Below, one piece after another: positions 1 to 5,394 of a DNA stretch of 5,394 bases. Both the position numbers and the translations under genes were made by a program. The notes below the pieces were generated by a model. The model made no database searches, was not told where the DNA came from, and was given only the letters and a program-made list of their open reading frames with translations. This DNA is from Candidatus Fermentibacteraceae bacterium (lineage in GTDB: Bacteria; Fermentibacterota; Fermentibacteria; Fermentibacterales; JCC-6). The stretch is taken from contig JAUVJW010000148.1 in assembly GCA_030596465.1 (NCBI GenBank), positions 1-5,394 of the forward strand, read 5' to 3'. Position 1 is the first letter of the stretch; every line of letters starts with the position of its first letter.

Positions 1-356
1 CCGAATATACCAACAATAGTTCCAAACGGTATCATCATACATAATATAGAATCAATTACAATGCAAAAGGTACGATGTTTTCTGCGACTAATATTAATAC
101 CAGTATTTATTGATAACAGGCCCATAGTAAGAAATATCAACACGAATACAACACCCATGCCACCAAAGATCCAACCCAGTTCGGGAGGTGGCGGTTCCCC
201 CTTGGTAGAATCCAACGCCCCTGTCGCCATTAGTATCCCCATGGCGACATAAACTAAACCAATCAGAGAGAAAAGCATCTGGAAACCACCGAGTACATAA
301 TGAAATATTGAAACAATCGACAGCAGATCACCATCCGGCCTGCTCACTTCACTCAT
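1..356 (-). CDS. Small uncharacterised membrane protein, 3' end cut off by window edge
   Basis: Reading the minus strand from ATG at 356-354 gives 118 uninterrupted codons that run off the window edge, so the C-terminus is missing. An AAGGAG ribosome binding site (complement of 364-369) lies 7 bases before the ATG. After a polar N-terminus (MSEVSRPDGD) comes LLSIVSIFHYVLGGFQMLF (about residues 11-29), leading into a first membrane helix up to about residue 45. Then follow a loop with PPPPELGW, a second helix (about 63-82), and a basic stretch, ISRRKHRTFC, leading into a third hydrophobic segment with PFGTIVGIFG. The pattern SIFHYVxGG, then PPxxxGW, then RRxxxFC, then PFGTxxGxF resembles, from memory, a widespread family of small hypothetical membrane proteins. 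I know of no assigned function. It is divergent from the tandem DUF4870-like genes and is not visibly homologous to them. The reading frame is well supported; the role is unknown. Confidence 0.8.
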   Translation of the reverse strand, partial: MSEVSRPDGDLLSIVSIFHYVLGGFQMLFSLIGLVYVAMGILMATGALDSTKGEPPPPELGWIFGGMGVVFVLIFLTMGLLSINTGINISRRKHRTFCIVIDSILCMMIPFGTIVGIF

Positions 357-363
357 ACAAAAT

Positions 364-369
364 CTCCTT
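364..369 (-). promoter_or_regulatory. Ribosome binding site of the edge membrane protein
   Basis: The complement reads AAGGAG, 7 bases before the ATG at 356-354. This site decides the start of the leftward gene. Confidence 0.75.
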
Positions 370-419
370 CCAATTACAGGTACAATGCAGAGTGAGATTA
401 CAAACTGCAAGTGGTGAGG

Positions 420-481
420 TTGACATGGGATTACTTTTGCAGAATGTTGCCTTGTACCATCAGGTACCGATTGTGTAAATT
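420..481 (+). promoter_or_regulatory. Candidate promoter region of the tandem membrane-protein genes
   Basis: The 147-base gap between two divergent start codons must hold promoters for both directions. On the + strand a perfect TTGACA lies at 420-425, but no good -10 box sits 16-18 bases downstream; AATGTT at 443-448 is weak. An alternative is TTGTAC (452-457) with TAAATT (476-481), spacer 18. A 5-bp inverted repeat, GTACC-ATCA-GGTAC (454-467), overlaps this alternative and could be an operator. No convincing promoter was found for the leftward gene. The placement is tentative. Confidence 0.25.
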
Positions 482-503
482 ACATCTACAGAGGGGGATT
501 TTA

Positions 504-878
504 ATGGCAAATGAATTTAATATTACACCCGCGGAAATCGAAGAAGGAAAAACAATGGGCGGTATCGCCTATTTTGGTCTTCTTGGTTTTCTCATCGCTT
601 ACCTTACCAGCAAAGAGAACAAGTATGTGCTGTACCACGCCCAGCAGGGCCTTTTGCTTGCAATCTGCATGCTTGTCATACCGATTCCATTTATCGGCTG
701 GCTTGTTGGAATCGGTGCTCTTGTTCTTTTTATCATTGGTCTGATGAACGGGTTCAAGGGCGAGATCAAGCCTCTTCCTGTTATCGGTCAGTTTGCCTTC
801 AAGCTCGGTCTTCTCAAGCCGGCAGTTGAAGATGCTCCTCAGGCTCCCGAAGCTCCAGGCTCTCCTGACGTAGAGTAA
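504..878 (+). CDS. Tic20/DUF4870-like small membrane protein, copy 1 of 3
   Basis: This 124-residue protein has a short soluble N-terminus (MANEFNITPAEIEEGKTMGG), a first membrane helix at about 20-36, the loop SKENKYVLYHAQQG with HAQQ at 45-48, and a long hydrophobic stretch at about 49-84 that probably forms two helices. After this come NGFKGEIKPLPVIG and a Pro/Ala/acidic tail (107-124) that the two sister genes lack. A membrane protein with ENKxVxxHAQQ between helices is typical of the Tic20-like DUF4870 family, which includes the magnetosome proteins MamF and MmsF; most members have no known function. The start at 504 is chosen over an upstream in-frame GTG at 411 because a purine-rich site (GAGGGGGA, 491-498) precedes it and because its N-terminus aligns with both paralogues. 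The family call is from motif recognition. Confidence 0.85.
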   Translation: MANEFNITPAEIEEGKTMGGIAYFGLLGFLIAYLTSKENKYVLYHAQQGLLLAICMLVIPIPFIGWLVGIGALVLFIIGLMNGFKGEIKPLPVIGQFAFKLGLLKPAVEDAPQAPEAPGSPDVE

Positions 879-901
879 GCTTCCCGGAAACATTTGTGTG
901 A

Positions 902-930
902 GGGGGCGGTAATTATCGCCCCCTTTTCTT
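902..930 (+). terminator. Intrinsic terminator between copies 1 and 2
   Basis: GGGGGCG (902-908) pairs perfectly with CGCCCCC (917-923). The stem can extend by a G-U and a U-A pair (909-910 with 915-916) to an AATT tetraloop. TTTTCTT (924-930) follows at once. The T-run is only on the + strand side, so it acts on rightward transcription. It begins 23 bases after the copy 1 stop codon, and the ribosome binding site of copy 2 starts right after the T-run, leaving no room for a separate promoter between them. It therefore probably acts as a partial terminator that lowers expression of the downstream genes. Confidence 0.85.
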
Positions 931-937
931 AAAGGAG
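931..937 (+). promoter_or_regulatory. Ribosome binding site of copy 2, abutting the terminator
   Basis: AAAGGAG lies 9 bases before the ATG at 947 and starts directly after the T-run of the terminator. RNA polymerase must read through the hairpin, or start inside copy 1, for this site to be transcribed. Confidence 0.75.
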
Positions 938-946
938 AAAATTCCA

Positions 947-1339
947 ATGACCACAGAATTCAACATCAGCTCTTCGGACATTGAGAGCGGCAAAGCTATG
1001 GGCGGAATTGCCTATTTGTTCGAACCTGTCGGTTTTCTCATCGCTCTTCTATCCAGTAGAGAAAATAAATACGTAATGTTTCATGCTCAACAAGCTCTGA
1101 TCATCATGATATTCTGGGTGGCCGGAAACCTTCTCTGGGTCGCATCAGTTATTCCTGTCCTGGGTTTGATTATAGATATTTTTGTCATCCTGGGTGATAT
1201 TTTTCTTATAGTCATCTGGATAATCGGCATCATAAATGGGTTTTCGGGGAATGTACAACCCGTACCTGTTATTGGCAAAATTGGCTATAAGCTTGGGCTT
1301 CTTAAACAAGATGACTCGGTTGTCCCTGAGCCTCTTTGA
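947..1339 (+). CDS. Tic20/DUF4870-like small membrane protein, copy 2 of 3
   Basis: This 130-residue paralogue has the same plan as copy 1: soluble N-terminus (MTTEFNISSSDIESGKAMGG), helix 1 at about 20-36, loop SSRENKYVMFHAQQ with HAQQ at 46-49, a hydrophobic region, then NGFSGNVQPVPVIGKIGYKLGLLK. It differs in an extra residue in helix 1 (YLFEPVGF against YFGLLGF) and in a longer central hydrophobic region (about 50-98). That region carries two aspartates, D77 and D84, where copy 1 has no charge, so its membrane topology may differ. It lacks the Pro/acidic tail of copy 1. Its first 55 bases are nearly identical to those of copy 3. The Tic20-like/DUF4870 assignment rests on the shared motifs; the function is unknown. 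Confidence 0.85.
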   Translation: MTTEFNISSSDIESGKAMGGIAYLFEPVGFLIALLSSRENKYVMFHAQQALIIMIFWVAGNLLWVASVIPVLGLIIDIFVILGDIFLIVIWIIGIINGFSGNVQPVPVIGKIGYKLGLLKQDDSVVPEPL

Positions 1340-1366
1340 AGAACCCGACAGCGTAATTCATTAGTT

Positions 1367-1372
1367 AAGGAG
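1367..1372 (+). promoter_or_regulatory. Ribosome binding site that decides the start of copy 3
   Basis: AAGGAG ends 2 bases before an in-frame ATG at 1375 but 8 bases before a second ATG at 1381. Only the second spacing is normal, and the second start gives MTTAFNISSS, matching MTTEFNISSS of copy 2. The start is therefore placed at 1381. Confidence 0.75.
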
Positions 1373-1380
1373 AAATGAAT

Positions 1381-1731
1381 ATGACCACGGCATTCAACAT
1401 AAGCTCTTCAGACATTGAGAGCGGCAAAGCAATGGCGGGAATCTCGTACTTCGGTATCATTGGATTTGTCATCGCAATGGTAACCAGCAGAGAAAACCGC
1501 TTCGTTATGTACCATGCACAACAGTCTCTGATTCCAACAATACTGTTCATTGTCAGGTTCCTGCCAGGCACTCCATTCTTCGTTGACAGTATTGTCGGAC
1601 TGGCCGCATTTGTGCTTTTCATTATCGGTCTTATCAACGGCTTCAACGGAAAAGTGGAACCTCTTCCACTGCTGGGAGAGCTTGCATACAATTTTGGCCT
1701 CTGCAAACCTGATAACAACGGTGTGAATTAG
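1381..1731 (+). CDS. Tic20/DUF4870-like small membrane protein, copy 3 of 3
   Basis: This 116-residue protein, the shortest of the three, has an N-terminus nearly identical to that of copy 2 (MTTAFNISSSDIESGKAMAG). Helix 1 is at about 20-35. The loop SRENRFVMYHAQQ (HAQQ at 45-48) and a hydrophobic region (49-86) follow; that region is interrupted by R59 and by PGTPFFVDS around 62-70. It ends with NGFNGKVEPLPLLGELAYNFGL and a short polar tail. The family is the same as for its neighbours (Tic20-like/DUF4870) and the function is unknown. It follows copy 2 by 41 bases without a visible terminator, so the two are probably one transcript. An alternative start at 1375 adds only two residues. The 86 bases after its stop lead into mgtE. 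Confidence 0.85.
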   Translation: MTTAFNISSSDIESGKAMAGISYFGIIGFVIAMVTSRENRFVMYHAQQSLIPTILFIVRFLPGTPFFVDSIVGLAAFVLFIIGLINGFNGKVEPLPLLGELAYNFGLCKPDNNGVN

Positions 1732-1737
1732 AGAACC

Positions 1738-1781
1738 AGCCAGCCGTTGACAACAGTACGGTATTGCTTAACTGACTGGCT
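1738..1781 (+). promoter_or_regulatory. Leader before mgtE with inverted repeat and possible promoter
   Basis: In the 86-base gap before mgtE, AGCCAG (1738-1743) pairs with CTGGCT (1776-1781), and inside it CCGT (1744-1747) pairs with ACGG (1758-1761). A perfect TTGACA -35 box sits at 1747-1752, but the possible -10 boxes downstream (such as TTAACT at 1768-1773, spacer 15) are poor. The gap is too short for the aptamer and switching parts of a normal M-box Mg2+ riboswitch. It could be a weak promoter, an operator or just a folded leader. Confidence 0.25.
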
Positions 1782-1817
1782 CGATCTGATTGCTTCACGT
1801 TTCGAAGAAAGGCTTCT

Positions 1818-3176
1818 GTGGCCATAACACCGACCCAGATGAATTACATACGCAAGCTGCTGGCTCAGAAGGCCACAGGCCGTGCTGCAGTTGCCATCAG
1901 CAAAATTCATCCTGCTGACATCGCAGACTTGTTTTCCATCAGCCTGACCCCTGCGGAAACAAGAATGCTTGTTGATATGCTCTTCGGGCAGTTGAAAGCC
2001 GGAGATGTTCTTGCTGAACTTCCCGACTCTCTTCTTACAGGGGTTCTTGAAGATATAGATGACGACAGTATTGCCAGAATACTGAAAAGACAGGATCCCA
2101 ACGATGCCCTTCAATTCCTCTCGCAGATTGCTGAAGATCGCTATGATACAATTCTGAAACTGCTTCCAGACACAAATCGCTATCGTATTGAACAGCTGAT
2201 GATTTACCCGGAGGACAGCGCTGGTCAGCTTATGGCCTCCAGTTACATGGTGGTAAGACCTGAATTTACCGCCAGCGAAGCAGTGGAACAGATCAGAAAC
2301 CAGAGTGAATCTGTTGATGTTCCCTTCTATGTGTACGTTGCCGATGAGGACAACAGGCTTATGGGTGTTGTTCCCCTTAGAAGACTTGTAACCTGCCCAC
2401 AGGACACTTCCATTCGAGAGCTTATGGTTGATGACCCGTTCACCGTTGACACTGATGACGACAGCGAGGAAGCTGCTTCCATCGCCCGTAAATACGACAT
2501 CATGGCTGTACCGGTTGTTGATGATAACCATCACCTCATGGGAGTCATTCCCGGTGATGCCCTCTTTGATGTTATGGAAAAAGAAGCTACCGAAGACATG
2601 TACAGAATGGCAGGTCTCTCTGAGGATGATAGTGTCTTTACACCAATTCCCACTGCTTTTAAAAAGCGATTCCCGTGGATACTGGTAAACCTTGTAACGG
2701 CTTTTATCGCATCAACAGTGGTGAGAGCCTTTGAGGGAACCATTTCCCAGTTCGCCACACTGGCCGCGTTCATGCCTGTGGTTGCCGGTATGGGCGGCAA
2801 CATCGGGAATCAGTCTCTGGTGGTAATTACCCGCGGCATCGCTCTGGGTGAACTGGATTTTACGAGCGCCAGAAAGGCGCTGTTCAAAGAATCCGCCCTT
2901 GGCACTCTTCTGGGGCTGGTGGCAGGTACAGTTGCAGCATCTGTGGCATACCTCACAGCAAGCGAACCTTCGCAATCAATGTCGCTGGGCATAGTCATCT
3001 TCGTCTCAATTGTGGCAAATATGGCTCTGGCCGGTCTTCTTGGCGCTGGAATACCACTTACTCTCAGAACTCTTGGCCGTGACCCTGCCCTTGGCAGTAA
3101 CATTCTTCTTACAGCCTGCACAGATTCCATAGGCTATCTTTTGTTGCTGGGTCTTGCCATGAAAATAATGACATGA
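1818..3176 (+). CDS. mgtE: MgtE-type Mg2+ channel/transporter
   Basis: The 452-residue product has the usual length and full domain order of MgtE, a homodimeric inner-membrane Mg2+ channel gated by cytoplasmic Mg2+. The helical MgtE N domain covers about 15-125, and the motif YPEDSAGQLM (130-139) leads into paired CBS domains (about 135-255). The connecting helix contains ATEDMYRMAG (257-266). The membrane part begins at RFPWIL (284-289) and contains the hallmark GMGGNIGNQS (324-333), then GIPLTLRTLGRDPA (411-424) and the last helix with TACTDSIGY (432-440). D436 should match the pore aspartate D432 of Thermus thermophilus MgtE. Acidic residues in the N and CBS domains fit Mg2+ sensing. The GTG start at 1818 has AAAGG 5 bases upstream; the next ATG (1839) has no such site. 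No break or missing key motif is seen. Some MgtE proteins also carry Co2+, which sequence alone cannot exclude. Confidence 0.95.
   Translation: MAITPTQMNYIRKLLAQKATGRAAVAISKIHPADIADLFSISLTPAETRMLVDMLFGQLKAGDVLAELPDSLLTGVLEDIDDDSIARILKRQDPNDALQFLSQIAEDRYDTILKLLPDTNRYRIEQLMIYPEDSAGQLMASSYMVVRPEFTASEAVEQIRNQSESVDVPFYVYVADEDNRLMGVVPLRRLVTCPQDTSIRELMVDDPFTVDTDDDSEEAASIARKYDIMAVPVVDDNHHLMGVIPGDALFDVMEKEATEDMYRMAGLSEDDSVFTPIPTAFKKRFPWILVNLVTAFIASTVVRAFEGTISQFATLAAFMPVVAGMGGNIGNQSLVVITRGIALGELDFTSARKALFKESALGTLLGLVAGTVAASVAYLTASEPSQSMSLGIVIFVSIVANMALAGLLGAGIPLTLRTLGRDPALGSNILLTACTDSIGYLLLLGLAMKIMT
3173..3176 (+). other. ATGA stop/start overlap joining mgtE and glgB
   Basis: The glgB ATG (3173-3175) overlaps the mgtE TGA (3174-3176). 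The upstream bases (ATGAAAATAATGAC) hold no clear Shine-Dalgarno site. Ribosomes ending mgtE probably restart on glgB, so GlgB output should follow MgtE translation. Confidence 0.8.
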
Positions 3177-5305
3177 GACACGATCCAGCATCTCTGGAAA
3201 TTAACAGGGTGATCAATGGCCCGGTTGCAGACCCTCATTCCATATTGGGAATGCATCAGGAGAATGGGACCATTTCAATTCGAGCCTTCTGTCCCGGAGC
3301 AGATTCAATACAGGTAATCCGTACTGGAAAAACCCTGGAAATGAAAAAGATAGATTCACATGGGTTCTTTGCATGGAATTCACCGGGGAAATCCGACTTT
3401 TTCCAGTATGAACTGAAGATCAACCTCGCGGACGGGTCTTCCTGGCATACCAGCGACCCATACTCTTTCCTGCCCCAGTTCGGTGAAATAGATCTGCACC
3501 TTTTCAGCAGTGGCAAACATCTTCAGCTCCACAGGAAAATGGGTGGAAGAATATGGCAGGTTGATGATGTTCACGGAACACTGTTCACTGTATGGGCACC
3601 AAATGCTATTGCTGTGAGCACAGTAGGTTCATTCAATAACTGGGACAACAGAAGACATCCCATGAGAAACCTGGGCGCAAGCGGTGTCTGGGAGGTATTC
3701 ATACCCGGAGTCTCGTGCGGAGACTTCTACCGGTTCATTATCACAACCGCTGACGGCGAAAAGATTGAAAAATCCGATCCTTATGCCGTATCATTCGAAA
3801 AAAGACCGGGAAATTCCTCAAAAGTGGAAGATCCATTCTCATACCAGTGGTCTGATAAAAACTGGATGACTGAAAGAGGTAAAAAAAACTGCTTCACCTC
3901 GCCATTGTCCATCTACGAACTGCATGCCTCTTCATGGACTCGTAAAGGTGATGACTTTCACTCCTGGAATGACCTGGGCAGGTGGCTTATCCCCTATGTA
4001 AAAAATCTTGGCTTCACGCACATAGAACTGCTTCCCGTAATGGAACACCCTCTGGACGATTCCTGGGGTTATCAGGTAACGGGATTCCTCGCTCCGACAA
4101 GCAGAATGGGAACCCCTCAGGAATTCTGTGAATTTGTAGACAACTGTCACAACGCAGGAATAGGAGTTCTTATAGACTGGCCCCCGGCACACTTCCCCTC
4201 TGATGGATGGGCTCTTGCAGAATTCGATGGAACCTGCCTTTACGAACACGAGGATCCTAAAAAAGGCTACCATCCCGACTGGAACACCCTGATATTCAAC
4301 TACGGCAGGAGCGAAGTCAGGAACTTCCTCTTTGCCAGTGCCTTCCAGTGGCTTGACACATTCCACGCGGACGGTATAAGAGTGGATGCCGTGGCATCAA
4401 TGCTCTATCTTGATTACTCCAGAAAAGATGGCGAGTGGATCCCCAATGAGTACGGGGGCCGGGAAAACCTTGAAGCTGTGGAATTCATCAAAGAGCTGAA
4501 TCACTATGCGGGAACACTCTTCCCGGGAACAATGATGATTGCCGAAGAGAGCACAGACTGGCCCGGCGTGACACAACCTCCGGAACAGGGAGGACTGGGC
4601 TTCCACTTCAAATGGAACATGGGCTGGATGAATGACACTCTGGAGTTTTTCAAAGCAGATCCGCTTTTCAGAAAACACATGCTGAACAAAATAACCTTCA
4701 GTGCAGTGTACGCATGGAGCGAAAACTATATTCTTCCCCTCTCTCATGATGAAGTTGTTCACGGCAAGGGATCATTGCTTAACAAAATGCCCGGCAGTAA
4801 AAAGGAAAAAGAGGCAAACCTCAGGCTTCTTCTATGCTATCAGTGGTTCTTTCCCGGGAAACAGCTTCTTTTCATGGGCGGAGAAAGAGCTCAGGAAACA
4901 GAGTGGAATGCCGGCATCAGCCTTCCTGAAGGCAGTGATAAGATGAAGGAATTTACAGCTTCACTTAACACATTCTACACAGAACACCCGCAATTCTTCC
5001 AGAGTGACTGCCAGGGGGACGGCTTTCAGTGGGTGGACTTCTCAGACACCGATTCTACCATAGTCTCTTTTCTTAGAAGATCGGAAGGACATTCTCCCAT
5101 CCTGTGCATTTTCAACATGACCCCAATGGAGAGATCGAATTACAGAATAGGAGTACCAGTAGAGGGCACTTGGAAACTGGTTTTCAACAGTACACTGCCG
5201 TTTGATGAAACTGCAGCATCAAAACAAGTTCCATTGCATGGTTTCAACCATTCCATTCAAGTCACACTTCACAACCTCTGCTGTTCAGTGTACACTCTTC
5301 AGTAA
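3173..5305 (+). CDS. glgB: 1,4-alpha-glucan (glycogen) branching enzyme GlgB
   Basis: This 710-residue GH13 enzyme cuts alpha-1,4 chains and re-attaches them by alpha-1,6 bonds, making glycogen branches in the cytoplasm. The N1 domain is at about 10-115 (DPHSILGMH, DPYSFLPQFGEIDLHLFSSG). A CBM48 domain is at about 128-215 (WAPNAIAVSTVGSFNNWD), the catalytic barrel at about 245-600, and a beta-sandwich follows to the end. All catalytic residues are present, with E. coli GlgB numbering as I recall it: nucleophile D405 (GIRVDAVASMLYLDY), acid/base E458 (MIAEES), D526 (LSHDEVVHGKGSL), plus Y300, D335, H340, R403 and H525. Oddities are DWPPAHF at 335-341 where DWVPAHF or DWVPGHF is usual, and MGGERAQETEW (568-578), where the family commonly has an aromatic residue in place of R572. 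Its ATG overlaps the mgtE stop (ATGA) with no strong ribosome binding site of its own, which suggests translational coupling. No other glycogen gene is in the window. Confidence 0.97.
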   Translation: MRHDPASLEINRVINGPVADPHSILGMHQENGTISIRAFCPGADSIQVIRTGKTLEMKKIDSHGFFAWNSPGKSDFFQYELKINLADGSSWHTSDPYSFLPQFGEIDLHLFSSGKHLQLHRKMGGRIWQVDDVHGTLFTVWAPNAIAVSTVGSFNNWDNRRHPMRNLGASGVWEVFIPGVSCGDFYRFIITTADGEKIEKSDPYAVSFEKRPGNSSKVEDPFSYQWSDKNWMTERGKKNCFTSPLSIYELHASSWTRKGDDFHSWNDLGRWLIPYVKNLGFTHIELLPVMEHPLDDSWGYQVTGFLAPTSRMGTPQEFCEFVDNCHNAGIGVLIDWPPAHFPSDGWALAEFDGTCLYEHEDPKKGYHPDWNTLIFNYGRSEVRNFLFASAFQWLDTFHADGIRVDAVASMLYLDYSRKDGEWIPNEYGGRENLEAVEFIKELNHYAGTLFPGTMMIAEESTDWPGVTQPPEQGGLGFHFKWNMGWMNDTLEFFKADPLFRKHMLNKITFSAVYAWSENYILPLSHDEVVHGKGSLLNKMPGSKKEKEANLRLLLCYQWFFPGKQLLFMGGERAQETEWNAGISLPEGSDKMKEFTASLNTFYTEHPQFFQSDCQGDGFQWVDFSDTDSTIVSFLRRSEGHSPILCIFNMTPMERSNYRIGVPVEGTWKLVFNSTLPFDETAASKQVPLHGFNHSIQVTLHNLCCSVYTLQ

Positions 5306-5329
5306 ACATATTTCACAAATCACATCGGC

Positions 5330-5350
5330 TATCCGTGTTTTTCACGGATA
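5330..5350. repeat. Perfect 8-bp palindrome after glgB
   Basis: TATCCGTG (5330-5337) and CACGGATA (5343-5350) are perfect inverted repeats around a TTTTT loop. No T-run follows on either strand, so it is not a standard intrinsic terminator. It could be an mRNA 3' stabilising hairpin for the mgtE-glgB transcript, or an operator, since it ends 5 bases before a candidate -35 box. Confidence 0.55.
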
Positions 5351-5355
5351 TGTAC

Positions 5356-5384
5356 TTGTGTCCGCGCTTTTCATGTGTTATACT
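5356..5384 (+). promoter_or_regulatory. Candidate sigma-70 promoter with extended -10 for the next gene
   Basis: TTGTGT (5356-5361) and TATACT (5379-5384) are separated by exactly 17 bases, and TGT precedes the -10 box (5376-5378), forming an extended -10. The -10 box matches the consensus at 5 of 6 positions; the -35 matches at 3 of 6. The driven gene would start beyond the window. Confidence 0.45.
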
Positions 5385-5394
5385 CGTTTTTCAG

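Noticed and set aside
61..252. Rightward 63-codon open frame
   Set aside because: It lies opposite the leftward membrane-protein gene, which has a good ribosome binding site and family-like motifs. This frame has no ribosome binding site and a low-complexity Thr/Pro/Gly composition.
411..503. Upstream GTG start that would add 31 residues to the first DUF4870-like gene
   Set aside because: The added residues have no counterpart in the two paralogues, and a purine-rich ribosome binding site stands just before the ATG at 504.
501..947. Leftward 148-codon open frame
   Set aside because: It is antisense to the first DUF4870-like gene and runs through the terminator hairpin. It shows no domain signal.
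504..1731. Magnetosome island
   Set aside because: The MamF/MmsF similarity is at superfamily level. No mamA, mamB, mamK, mamM or similar gene is visible, and DUF4870-like proteins are common in non-magnetic bacteria.
1732..1817. M-box magnesium riboswitch upstream of mgtE
   Set aside because: The gap is only 86 bases, too short for an M-box aptamer plus expression platform, and I see no matching helices.
1728..2534. Leftward 268-codon open frame
   Set aside because: It is the longest antisense frame but lies mainly opposite the conserved MgtE N and CBS domains. The composition is that of a shadow and no family motif is present.
3932..4762. Two leftward open frames of 144 and 121 codons inside glgB
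   Set aside because: They are antisense to the conserved catalytic domain of GlgB and show no start signal or motif.
5330..5350. Intrinsic terminator of glgB
   Set aside because: The stem is good but no T-run follows it on either strand; the only T-run is in the loop.

Overview
The window is bacterial DNA with closely packed genes, mostly on the + strand, and strong Shine-Dalgarno sites (AAGGAG type). It carries one partial and five complete genes. I see no RNA genes, mobile elements, CRISPR arrays or phage genes. The sequence alone does not fix the phylum. The gene content (MgtE, GlgB, small Tic20/DUF4870-like membrane proteins) fits a free-living or anaerobic bacterium, and naming a taxon would be a guess.

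Layout: (1) 1-356, minus strand, is the 5' part of a small two- to three-helix membrane protein cut by the window edge. (2) 357-503 is the divergent intergenic region with start signals for both flanking genes. (3) 504-878, 947-1339 and 1381-1731 are three tandem paralogues of a small membrane protein with a conserved HAQQ motif (Tic20-like/DUF4870, the superfamily of magnetosome MamF/MmsF). A perfect-stem intrinsic terminator lies between the first and second copies, directly before the ribosome binding site of the second. (4) 1818-3176 is a full-length MgtE-type Mg2+ channel/transporter with a GTG start. (5) 3173-5305 is a full-length glycogen branching enzyme, GlgB, overlapping mgtE by ATGA. 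(6) 5306-5394 holds a perfect palindrome and a plausible extended -10 promoter for a gene outside the window.

How the genes work together: mgtE and glgB are almost certainly co-transcribed and probably translationally coupled, which joins Mg2+ uptake to glycogen synthesis. The three paralogues upstream lie on the same strand and may feed into the same transcript. The partial terminator after copy 1 and the 86-base leader before mgtE are the likely points where expression is adjusted. The least described parts are the tandem membrane-protein cluster and the divergent membrane protein beside it. Both are families without an assigned function in this context.
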